Positions 10,597 through 20,224 of a stretch of 31,810 bases of DNA are shown here, piece after piece (the first letter of the stretch is position 1; each line of letters opens with the position of its first letter). Source of the DNA: Priapulus caudatus (taxonomy: Eukaryota > Priapulida > Priapulimorpha > Priapulimorphida > Priapulidae). Below the pieces are notes generated by a model that was given only the letters and a program-made list of their open reading frames with translations, searched no databases and was not told the DNA's origin. Position numbers and translations under genes: made by a program. The stretch lies in NCBI RefSeq assembly GCF_000485595.1, contig NW_014577151.1:46150-77959 (forward strand), in the 5' to 3' direction.

Positions 10597-11789
10597 ACAT
10601 ACACGTACACACACCACGCGCACTACATATTGCCCATAATTAGGACGTTTTAATTATTAATTCACGTGATGGATTTTTAAAGCGGGCCTACTTACCGCAG
10701 TTGGTAGTACAACTAAACAAGATTTTCAAATAGGTAGCAATAAAATGTAAATTGTTTACCAATGTGTTAGTGCAAGTGCGACCCATCTCTGCTCTAGGCA
10801 CACGAACTTTGGCGGTCCCGGGCGAATTATTTACAGTAATTTGTTATATTTATAAAGCTCTATATCTGGTGGATCAGATGATATCAATGTACTGCAAACA
10901 CCACAGCTAAAAGCGCGCTTGCAATACAATGAAACAATCGAAGATTAATCATCTGCAGTAAACACTATATTACGATAAAACAGGAGCACGGTCCCAAAGC
11001 TCTGCGTATTCAATCAAATTTGCATTCGTAATCGGGAGAAGTAGAACCAACCGTCCTATAGTCCGTCGTACGTGACTGCTTACCCCCTCCCCCCCGACCT
11101 TTCACCGCATGTCGCAACCACGGGTTATATGCACCGATAAACTGACCAGTAAATAGGTTTAGTGAAAATGTGAGAAACATGCGTTCAGCTATTTTTTTAG
11201 TAATCATGTACCCAACATTTATTGTAATTTTTACCATCCTATATTTGTTAGCGCGTATAACGCACCGGTTCACCGTGTACACTAACGTTAATAATAATTA
11301 TTGTTGTTGTTGTTGTTGTTGTGGTTGTTGTTGTGGTTGTTGTTGATGATGATGATGAATTTGATGTTGTAAATATAATTCAATATCTAATAAGATACAT
11401 TACTTAACGTCTGGAATCTGTACCGCAAAATATAATACTGATCCGATTCAACCATACTTGGCGTGTTGAATCTGTGGACAGCTAGAATGAATTTAAGTAA
11501 AAATTTAGGTAATTAACTATTTTTAATGCCTGACTTTCTTACGTCAAAGAACTTGGATACAATTTTTTACTCGTTATTGATACAACTATTTGATTTATTT
11601 TCTCACAAGGGGCTCCAGTGTAGCACACTAGGCTAAGGTATTGAATATCAACTAAATATTATTATATTAGACAGATAGATATACTGGCCATTCGCGAGTC
11701 CGCTATGCTACACAGAAATATGCCACGACTAGTGAGGGATGCGGGCAGATAGAAATGTTTCCGCTCAATTTACCGCAGATTAATGCATT
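9416..11789. other. Palindrome spacer without a recognised gene
   Basis: AT-rich single-copy sequence between the arms. It holds a (CA)n run at about 10532-10612 and a TTG/GAT run at about 11298-11360. A 61-codon minus-strand frame starts at 10187 with a hydrophobic N-terminus, but has no recognisable family and no clear splice sites. Confidence 0.6.
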
Positions 11790-13500
11790 TAAGATAGCAG
11801 CTTTACCATCAATAAACAAATTTCCACGATTTTGACGTTGCACATTTACAATATTTATCTAGATTTTGCTTGTATTATCGGCATTAATAAAGGAGGCTAA
11901 CTATAGTTAATCATTAAAAAAAATCTATGCTAGAGGATTTTTTTTGCCTATCTTTAAGTGGCACCTTCGTTCCCGCTCCCCGTTTTAACGGAAGCAAAGG
12001 AGCCACACGGGTAGAGCTACACTATAAAACATCCATGACAGTGTATTCTTTGCCTAGCCTTACGCGTGTGGCACCTTCGCTCCTACTCCATGTGTAGCGG
12101 AAGCAAAGGAGCCACACGGGTAGAGCTACACTATAAATAAAATCCATGCTAGTGAATTTTTGCCTAACTTTGCATGATTGCTCGCGCTAGGCATGGGGAC
12201 GATGGGGGCTACACTGGTATAGAGCTACTCTTTGCATATCGTACTTGCTGCACGAATCTTCTATACTTTGCTATGAACGGACGTCTATAATGCATGCATG
12301 GACATTGCGGTGACATGCAGTGAGTGGAGTATAGTCAAGCAATGAACGCCTGTAAACTACCTGCCCACCCAGCTACCAATATCACACTGCCACGCGCGGC
12401 TGCATGACGAAATCCAACTATATGTGACATTTGCAAAAAACTTAGTTAGAAAGTAGACGTTAGGTAGTTTAATCTCGATACACGCGCCTTCTCGTGGCGA
12501 GGGCAGATATGTCTGGAGGAGGGCCACGCCTGTAAATCCTGCTTGTGCACTAGTAGTGCTCGTGCTCACTATCCCCCCCCCTCCCCCCATCGTGGCCTAT
12601 CGCCTGTCTGCATGCGCTTAAAAGGAGAAGCGTGTCTACCGCTAAGGGTAATCCGTGGTTCGTATTTCAGATGAAGAACATCTAGTACAGACCTCAGTGT
12701 GATCACCGTCACCATTTACTTCAATTCTCTCTCTTACACACACACTCACACAAGCTTCACTACCAGAACGAAAATGATGCTGAAACTCGTCGTCCTGCTG
12801 ACGCTTGGAGCTCTCGCCTCGGCCAAGCGGAGAGACTGTAAGTATCACTTACTAAACTAATCTGTACCTAAATAAAATAGTCGTCGTCTATTGGCTGATG
12901 CCACTCGAAGAAGTGCAGAACAGACGCAGAATGTGTGCAGAACTCGTTCGGCATGTATACGGCATTGGTCGTCAATGGCAAATTGGCGTCTTAATGCGCG
13001 TACGCGCATACGCACACGTCCTGGCGTTCTTCGCCTATTGAGTCCCAATGGGGTTAGTAAATTGTCACGTCGTATAAAGCGTATTCTGTTCGATTTAGGT
13101 AGTTTCAGCTATGGTTTCAGCTAAGCCTACGTAGAGTAGCTTATGTTTTAGAGTAACTATGGTTTTCGTCAGGGCGTGCGCCATGCAGTGAATCTATAGA
13201 GTCTCCGTGAAGTCTACGAAAGTTATCACTAGGATCAAGAAGTCAATCATGAAAACTGGGCTTGTCTATGTTTTCTCGAATGAGGTCAATAGTTTTAAAT
13301 CTGTTTCATCGAGCACGCACTACGCGTGCCTGGGTGGCCGCCATGTTGTTGGGTTAGCCAATCAGGAGTCAGCTGACACGCGTAGCACTTTGCCCTCTGC
13401 GCAAACATTTAATACTTCCCAAGGATTCGGCGACTCCGTATCTTTTGCCAATTTGGTGAACATTAGTCTGACAATTAACCAGTTTTTCCGCGTGGAAGCA
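11790..13500. repeat. Right arm of the large imperfect palindrome
   Basis: Inverted match to 7143-9415, with the inverted copy of exon c at 12774. Internally a unit of about 130 bp (GTGGCACCTTCG...AGCTACACTATAAA) is tandemly duplicated at about 11955-12140; a related duplication is at about 9070-9300 in the left arm. Homology ends at the GTGGAAGCAT just before the exon a start codon. Confidence 0.85.
12774..12837 (+). CDS. Signal-peptide first exon, type c (right palindrome arm)
   Basis: Inverted duplicate of the exon at 8557-8494 with the same protein (MMLKLVVLLTLGALASAKRRD) and the same phase-1 GTAAGT donor. The 5' leader holds a CT/CA-rich run and a TCAGTGTGATCACCGTCACC stretch conserved in both arms. 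The next plus-strand helix-A exon copy is at 16360, but it is badly disrupted, so whether this exon belongs to a working gene is unclear. Confidence 0.5.
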
Positions 13501-13503
13501 TAC

Positions 13504-14226
13504 GGGCGCGCACACACACACGCACACATATAATATATTATATTATATTATACCTGATAAATATTTTCACGCAGCTAGAATCGCAGCCGAGTTGCATTAG
13601 TCGCAAGTCTGCGGGAACGTGCAACTGCAACTCGTCCTTGTACAGTTTCATCTACTTTATTAAAGGCGTAACACGTGTACAAAGTTTCATTGTAGGCCTA
13701 ACATTAATAATACGGCGATGAGTATTCCAAACGTATGCATGCTTTGTTCTTGCGGCGATATGCTTAATCTAAACGGGATCTAAACTTACGCTAAAGGATA
13801 CATTTGCGTTGATAAAGTGTCATGAAGGTAGCAATTTTAAATTCGTCGCAAACTAAATAGTGAGCAGCACTGCACGCGCCATTTTTATTATTATTATTAT
13901 GCTGGTAGGTAGAGTGAAATTCACATATATATGAGATGTAATCTCGGCAAAACCTAAGTCGTGGTTTATAATCACGTTATATGCTTGTCCAGATGCTCGG
14001 TACAGATTTGTGCGTACCACGTTGTTAAGAAACGAACTCCTACTACAATTATTTTTTACGGAGTGTAGGGAGAAAACTATTGCTATATATGTATATCAGG
14101 AGTAGATCCTGATGTATATATATCTACGTTGCTTGACGGCGCATTGGAATCGGTTGGAATTGACTGCCTTGCAGCTTTACCGGTAGATGGCACTGCGCCT
14201 CGGTCCTCAGACGAACTTGCATTAAA
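13504..14226. other. Region 3' of the ferritin terminal exon, no further gene seen
   Basis: CA and TATTA microsatellites at 13504-13552, then unremarkable AT-rich sequence. A TTTATT (AATAAA on minus) near 13884 could be a polyadenylation signal for the ferritin exon at 14361-14227. Confidence 0.4.
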
Positions 14227-14978
14227 TTATTTCAGGTTCATGTCGACTATGTACTCGCCAAGGCCAGTGTCAGCACGCTCGAACTTGGTGGCCATCGTGG
14301 AGAGCTCCTCCATGGCGTCGTACTGCTCGTAGAGGAACACGCTCTCGACAAAGTCTAGCAGCTAAAACACGGGGATATATAACGATGTAGTGTAATATTC
14401 CGTTATAGACACAAGCGCAGACGCTAACGCACGCACACAGACGAGCACATACACACACGCGCGCGCGCACACACACACCGCACACACGCGCACATACGCA
14501 CGCACGCACGCACATACACGCACACACACACGCACACACACGCACACGCGCACACGCGCACAGCAACAACAACAACAACAACAAACAACACAACACACGT
14601 AATTATAGTAAACTGGAGAACATTTCGTTTTTTTTAAATCCGAAATCAGTGAATAAATATTTGCGAGATGTAAAACACTTCAGCGCGCGTTCGTCGCATC
14701 GTGCGACGAGCCTGTCTCTGCGTTAGATACAATAATGTAACCCAACAAGAGTAGGAGAACAAAGTTAGAAAGCACAAGAAAGAAGGGCGTAGAAGAACAA
14801 AACCCCCTATACTCTTGTAGGGTTTCATTCTACCTCTGCGCGTGTGGATACGTACATGAGGGTCGTTCCTGGCCTGCGCCTTGCTGTGAATGTTAAGGAA
14901 GCTAGCAAGGACTTCCTTCTCCAGCTGAAGTGCCTTCAGGACGGCGTCAGTGGCTTCCCATACCGTGTTCTCTGGAGC
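14227..14978 (-). CDS. Ferritin C-terminal part: helix-C exon and helix-D/E terminal exon
   Basis: Exon 14978-14856 (41 codons, AG acceptor and GTACGT donor) encodes APENTVWEATDAVLKALQLE, KEVLASFLNIHSKAQARNDPH. It matches ferritin KPDxDEW...LEKNVNQSLL..LH..A...NDPH; its LEK Glu corresponds to ferroxidase Glu107. Exon 14361-14227 (44 codons plus TAA) encodes LLDFVESVFLYEQYDAMEEL and ends GLGEYIVDMNLK, matching DFIETHYLNEQVKAIKEL...GLAEYLFDK; the EQ Gln corresponds to Gln141. Both exons are in phase 0 and open. A helix-B exon should lie upstream (greater than 14978). A weak, noisy candidate is at about 15640-15510 (FDRAF...FLQRAAPDALL), next to the scaffold gap. Iron-storage function is a family inference. 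Confidence 0.8.
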
Positions 14979-15350
14979 CTGCAGAAAAACGATGAAGGAA
15001 ACTGACCGGATGTGTCTCTCAGAGTAAATAGTAGCACGCGGTATAGCGTTCAATGATCAACTCAGTTCTACGTGTTTTCACAAATATCGAGACGAGAGTT
15101 GCTAACGTTACTGCGCTTTATATAACGAGTGTGCTTCACAGTAAACAATGAAATGGAGCTATCAGGTTCTCTCTCCATTCGCAAAGAACAACCTCAACAA
15201 ACGGGAACCTCACTCATCGATCACGATCATGTGTATAAGACCCATGTAGATATGAAAATAAATATAGAAAAATAGAATAGGGTGTTAAATTTTAATAAAT
15301 TCTCGAAAGCTCGCTTATTAAAATTGAACATCCTATTCTATTTTTCTACA
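14560..15350. repeat. Inverted repeat containing the helix-C exon (right copy)
   Basis: Counterpart of 1830-2660; the exon frame is intact only in this copy. It is bounded on the right by a hairpin element and (TA)n just before the N gap. Confidence 0.8.
15262..15350. repeat. Small hairpin element (right)
   Basis: Arms of about 30 nt (TAGAAAAATAGAATAGGGTG and onwards) pair across a CTCGAAAGCTCGC loop. It marks the edge of the inverted repeat next to the assembly gap. Confidence 0.6.
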
Positions 15351-15380
15351 TTCATATATATATATATATATCAGGAGCGT

Positions 15381-15390
15381 NNNNNNNNNN
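15381..15390. other. Assembly gap (10 N)
   Basis: Ten consecutive N directly after a (TA)n run. Sequence beyond it to about 19200 is unusually indel-rich against its duplicates. Confidence 1.
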
Positions 15391-15509
15391 ACGATAGGCG
15401 ACTGAATTCTAAAAGACAGGCTTACGCAACACGGACACGTCCTCGCAAGTGATAATTCGACGGGGGCGGGCGGTGAAAAATCGCTATAAACGGATCCAGT
15501 GTGAACCGA

Positions 15510-15640
15510 CCTGTGCAGGCCGTAGTGTGTGCGGCGTAGCCGCGGCGGTGTATTCAGCAAGAGAGCATCTGGGGCTGCCCGCTGAAGAAATACCGTGGGA
15601 CGTTCAGGCCTGAATGCTCTATCGAAGCTAGACGCGACAA
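15510..15640 (-). pseudogene. Possible degraded or error-containing ferritin helix-B exon
   Basis: It lies in the right place and strand between helix-A (17300) and helix-C (14978) exons. After a TCTAG acceptor one frame reads FDRAF, then FLQRAAPDALLL, loosely like FDRDDV...KFF..AS.EE..HA. The diagnostic EExxHA metal-binding motif is not present in any single frame, so this is a weak call. Confidence 0.2.
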
Positions 15641-15929
15641 CACGCTCATGATTATCTGTCGCCGAGGCTATCTGTGACATCGCCTGGTACGATGTCACTT
15701 GCTCTACGAACCTACGCCACGAGCCAGAGAGAACGTGTCCTGTCACCGGCGTGGCCACGCACGGTGACTGCTTGACATGTCGGTCTGCATAAGGATGCCT
15801 ACTATATAACCAAGTGAATGAAGGAGCTAGATGCGTGTGATGCTTTTGGCGTTTCAAGGAGCTGCCCTAATCTAAGGAGCCGATCCTATCACGCTGAACG
15901 GCGGTCAGCACCAGAACCCAGAATGACAA

Positions 15930-16860
15930 ATTAGAACACTAAGGTACTGTTCTTAGGCCAGATATGCACCAAATATGGGCAAAGATTATGGGCCAATATG
16001 AGCGGGCTTCCTCTTGCTTGTTTATATAGCGTCGCTTGGCTAGTCACGGTCAATGACCGAGCGAGGCGACACATCTCGCACACTCACGGCACATTATTAT
16101 AGATTTTTTAGTCGTACAGTATTTATATATTTTTTCGATTATTAGTTAATAGTGTTATTGTATTAAGTTTTAATTTTTAATATTTTGTTTTTTTTTTGAA
16201 ATTCTTCGTCTTCTTGTATAATCGATTCCATCATCATCATTCATCATCATCATCACTCATCATCATCATCATAATCATCAGTTAGTACGGTGCGGAGGGT
16301 ATTAGTGTAGATGAGTGACGGATGTGTGCTGTCTGTGTCCAAATTGGTTGCTATTAACATCAACAATACCTGAACGATGTGAGCAGGATCCGCGTTAACT
16401 TCCACGTGGAGACGGAGGATCTGATGAGCACGGCGTGCAGTGACAGCGTAGAGCATGCCCCGTGTCTCCCGTAGTTGCCTTACCGAGTGCCATGTGAAGT
16501 CAGCGCCGATCCTATAAACAACACGATCACGACAGCGGTCCCGAAGGAATTGAGAAACTCTAGCCTTGATACCGTGTATACGACCATCTATAAGCAACAC
16601 ACGACTGCCATGCGGGGTTGATAGGAATATACAAGCTCTACCTTAGACAAGACCATGCCACTACTCTTAGAAGCCACTCTTTCACCTGAGCACTCTACCT
16701 ATTTATACCATTAAACGCGCCTTTACACTCTCTACCGTTTACCCTTATAGCCTTATGTACATCTATCTCTACACCGTACCCTTTACCTTTACCTTCACCA
16801 TTTACCTATTACCGTAGGCTTTTTAGGAACTTCTACTCTTTAGGAAACTACTGTCGTCCA
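15930..16860. repeat. Helix-A exon block, copy 3
   Basis: Same orientation as 1-890, with dense insertions and deletions relative to it. Together with 17085-17680 it forms an inverted pair centred near 17000. Confidence 0.7.
16360..16494 (+). pseudogene. Disrupted copy of the ferritin helix-A exon (plus strand, after the gap)
   Basis: The first half is almost identical to the clean exon; the second half carries many single-base insertions (135 nt against 119) and the CCATG|GTGAGT donor is broken. The insertion-rich pattern resembles raw long-read error. Confidence 0.65.
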
Positions 16861-17084
16861 CACAGGTGTGTGGCTCGGCGGCGCAGTTTAACGCACGCCC
16901 CTGAGAGTTTCGAGCCACACGACGGAAGTACAGTCCACGCCCCTCCCGCCTGGTACAAAAAAAGAGAGTACACTGTAAAGTAGCAGTCGGTTCTGAAGAA
17001 GTATGTTTGCATAGGTTTCTAAGGATAGAGTAAACAACGTTACTTCTTCAGAACTGCGCCACAGTTGCCGTAAGGTTCGTTATA

Positions 17085-17990
17085 GTGTTGTTATAGATGG
17101 CGTATAGGTTTAAGGCCAGAGTTTCCTAATTCCTTCGGACCGCTGTCGTGTTGTTGTTTATAGATCGCGCTGATGCACCATGGACTGGTAGGTAGGAGAC
17201 AACGCGATCTTAACGCTGCCTGAAGCGTTATCAGATCCTCCGCGTCTCCACGTGGAGTAACGCGCGATCCTGCCGTCACTATCGTCAGGTCATTGCTTGA
17301 CTGCAATGGAACAGACGACACTAGCTTCATACACTATACGCACGCTATAATGATGATGATGATGATGTGATATGGATGGATGGATGATGATGTGATGATG
17401 AATGTATATAAAGAGATCGAAGATTTAACAAAAAAAAATAAAAATTAAATAATACAATAACATATTATCAACTAATGAAAATAAATAATAAATTATAATA
17501 AAAATATAAAAATGTGCGTGAGTGCGCGATGTGTCGCTCGTCTGGTCAGCGGACAGCAATGAGCTATATATACAAAAAGAGGAAGCCGCATATCTGGCCA
17601 AATCTTTTGCACAAATTTGGTCATATCTGCTAGAACAGATTTAGTGTTCTATTGTCTGTTGGGTTCTTGGTCTTGCACGTCGCACGTTTCCAGCTGATTT
17701 ATTGTGTCCTTTAGGATGGCGTCCTGGAAGCGGGAAAAGCACATCAGCCAATCCGCTTTCCTCTCCTGTTTATGATGTAAGCTGCTGGCGCGACAGCAGT
17801 CACCGTGGGTCACGTGACAGGATCAGGCTGCGTCTGTGCTCGTGTCGTATGGTTTCGTAGATACAGTGACATCGTACCAAGGGTGATGTCTCAATCGTCG
17901 TCGCCGACAGATAATCATGATGTTTGTCCGTCGTATTGATAAGCTCTCAGCTGATCATCACGTTATTACGGGCAGACAGAGTTACTGATC
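17085..17990. repeat. Helix-A exon block, copy 4
   Basis: Same orientation as 5590-6240, leading into the second CA-rich array. It includes an ATG/GGAT microsatellite at about 17350-17400. Confidence 0.7.
17179..17300 (-). pseudogene. Disrupted copy of the ferritin helix-A exon (minus strand)
   Basis: Same orientation and flanks as 5812-5694, but 122 nt with several indels; the donor reads GTGCAT instead of GTGAGT. It is upstream of, and on the same strand as, the clean helix-C and terminal exons at 14978-14227, so it may be the true exon 2 of that gene if the indels are errors. Confidence 0.65.
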
Positions 17991-18975
17991 AAACGCGCAC
18001 GCGCACACACCACGCGCATAGACCGACGCGCTACACACGCCATCAACACGCGCGCCGTGCAACGCACACGCGCATAGACACGCGCACACACGCCGCGCAC
18101 GCCCACACGCAGCATAGACACTGCGCCCACACACACGCGCACACTACGCGGCACACAACACGCGATAGACACGCGCACACCCCGCGCGGTCGATCGAGCA
18201 CGCGCGCAACACGCGCATAGACACGACGCACACACGCGCGGCACGCAGCACGCATAGACAGGCAAATATAGACACGCGCGTACACGCACCAACACGCGCG
18301 AGTGCACGCACGCGCACACACGCATCAACACACGCACGCGCAGAGGCCCTCTCAACGTGCGCGCATGCCACACTCACACATAGACACTCGCATGCACCAG
18401 CACACGCGCGCGCCACGGGGACAAAACCAGGAGCGCACGCGCACGCACAAGCAGACATTGGCACGCGCAAGCATCAACACATGCGCGCACACGCACCCGC
18501 ACATATAGACACGCGCACACACCACCACACGCGCGTACACGCACCAATACACACGCACCCGCACATATAGACACGCGCACACACCCACCACACGCGCGTA
18601 CACGCACCAATACATACGCACCGCGCACAATAGGACACGCGCACACACCACCACATTCGCGGCGTACACGCACCAATACACACGCACCCGCACATATAGA
18701 CACGCGCACACACCAACCACACTGGCTGCGTAACACGCACCAATACACACGCACCCGCACATATAGACACGCGCACACACCACCACACGCGCGTACACGC
18801 ACCAATACACACGCATACGCACATAGACACGCGCACACACCAACATACGCACGCACGCATAAATACAGGCGCACGCACAAACACGCGCGCGCATGTACCA
18901 ACACACGCGCGTACACGCACACCCACAAATAGGCACGCGCAAACACAAGCACACGCGCGCACGACGCCCACACGG

Positions 18976-19037
<62 letters not shown>

Positions 19038-19130
19038 CTTGTACCAACACGGGCGCGCACACGCACCTTCTTACAAACACGCGCGCGCGCACCAACTCAC
19101 GCACGCACCAACACACGCACGCGCACACAA
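17990..19130. repeat. CA/CG-rich array (copy 2), with a tandem higher-order repeat
   Basis: Longer version of the 6240-6885 array with matching flanks. From about 18480 to 18840 a unit of roughly 65-70 bp (ACCAATACACACGCACCCGC, ACATATAGACACGCG, ...) repeats about five times. A pure (CA)n tract lies at about 18980-19031. Confidence 0.9.
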
Positions 19131-19334
19131 CATGCAGTCCACTAATCACGTTCTCACTGCTTTATTGGAAAGAATTTTTCTCGTTTCCTTTAATCTTTTG
19201 ACGTGGATAAATCTTAACGAATCATGCCCCGAAAAATTAACTTTACATATGTAAAAAAACAGAAACTATAGTTACGCCAAAATCAGCGGTAACGTAAGAC
19301 GTATCAATCTAAAAGACCAAGATACCAACCCTTT

Positions 19335-19405
19335 GTTCGGTGTCACCAAATGGCGCTAATGCAGAGTGCTAGCTGCAGCTAATGCTATCGCGATGAGCGA
19401 GATAA
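19335..19405 (-). pseudogene. Degraded copy of signal-peptide exon a
   Basis: Matches the 7138 exon through GAAGGCA, GCATTAGCTGCAGCTA and GCATTAGCGCCAT, but ATG is replaced by ACTG and indels break the frame. It lies upstream of the CA-rich array and the 17300 helix-A copy, the same layout as 7138/5812. Confidence 0.55.
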
Positions 19406-19419
19406 TGCCTTCAGTGCGT

Positions 19420-20025
19420 GTGTGTGTGCGCGCGTCCGTGCGTGTGCGCGCGCTCTCTAAATTAAAGCGCAAATTCAAAAAATGCAGTTTTATTTATTTG
19501 ATAAACTGCACCAGAGCATATAAATGTTGATTTATATGCTCTGACTGCACCATGTGGGCTGGAGATATAGCGCCATCTATTGGCAGATCTAAATTTGATT
19601 AGTGTTATGTAAGACGTCGACATTTCATGATTAGATACATCGAGATTTATTTTTCATGTCTAGCTACTGCACCCTGCGAATGTGTGCTACGCATCTTAAA
19701 ATTAGCGAAATTCAGTAAAGTAACCCCCTCAATCCCCCTGTTATGGGGCAGCAGGTTTTCTCTCACGCGTTTGGTGTTCGATCACATATAGACCTTCTAG
19801 CTTGAAAGTGCGTTGTATTTTCATTTTGCAATATAACAGCTCGTGCCATGATAAGTACAGTCTTCGTCTTACATTGTGGGATTTTCTTGGAGAGACCCAT
19901 GCACCCATCCTATGTAATGCTTTCATGGTTTGTACTCAGCCGCCGAATGAAGCAAAGATGACTGAATTCGAATCGTGAAGTTGCTCGATATAAATATACC
20001 AAAACAACATTTTATACAAAATACA
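19420..20025. other. Intergenic region, no gene seen
   Basis: Between the degraded exon a copy and the nucleoplasmin polyadenylation signal. It contains a GTGTGCGCGCG run, the hairpin at 19513-19542 and an AGATGGCGC word on the minus strand near 19570. Confidence 0.5.
19513..19542. other. Perfect 13-bp hairpin with 4-nt loop
   Basis: AGAGCATATAAAT, loop GTTG, ATTTATATGCTCT. It sits in otherwise featureless sequence between the CA array and the nucleoplasmin 3' end. No terminator or RNA family is recognised. Confidence 0.6.
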
Positions 20026-20031
20026 TTTATT
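20026..20031 (-). promoter_or_regulatory. Candidate polyadenylation signal AATAAA of the nucleoplasmin-family gene
   Basis: TTTATT on the plus strand reads AATAAA on the gene strand about 195 bp after the TAA stop. It is followed by an A/T-rich stretch, implying a short 3' UTR. Confidence 0.55.
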
Positions 20032-20224
20032 TTTTACCATTTTACCACATGCCTATGATATACATATGCACCATGTATTCATATTTGTTAGAAAAAGGAA
20101 ACAGATCTTTTAGTAAAAACAGGAAATAATATTTTGAAATCACAATTACGATGTAGTCAATTAATGCACTGATTAAGAATGGAATGTAACAAAAGTGATT
20201 ACAGGACAAAACAGTCATAGTGGA

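Noticed and set aside
12690-12715. CAGTGT loop upstream of the 12774 exon as a possible iron-responsive element
   Set aside because: The flanking five bases do not pair, so the IRE stem is absent.
15333-15857. 174-codon minus-strand frame spanning the N gap
   Set aside because: It reads through undefined bases and inverted repeat sequence; at most a small part may be a degraded ferritin helix-B exon.
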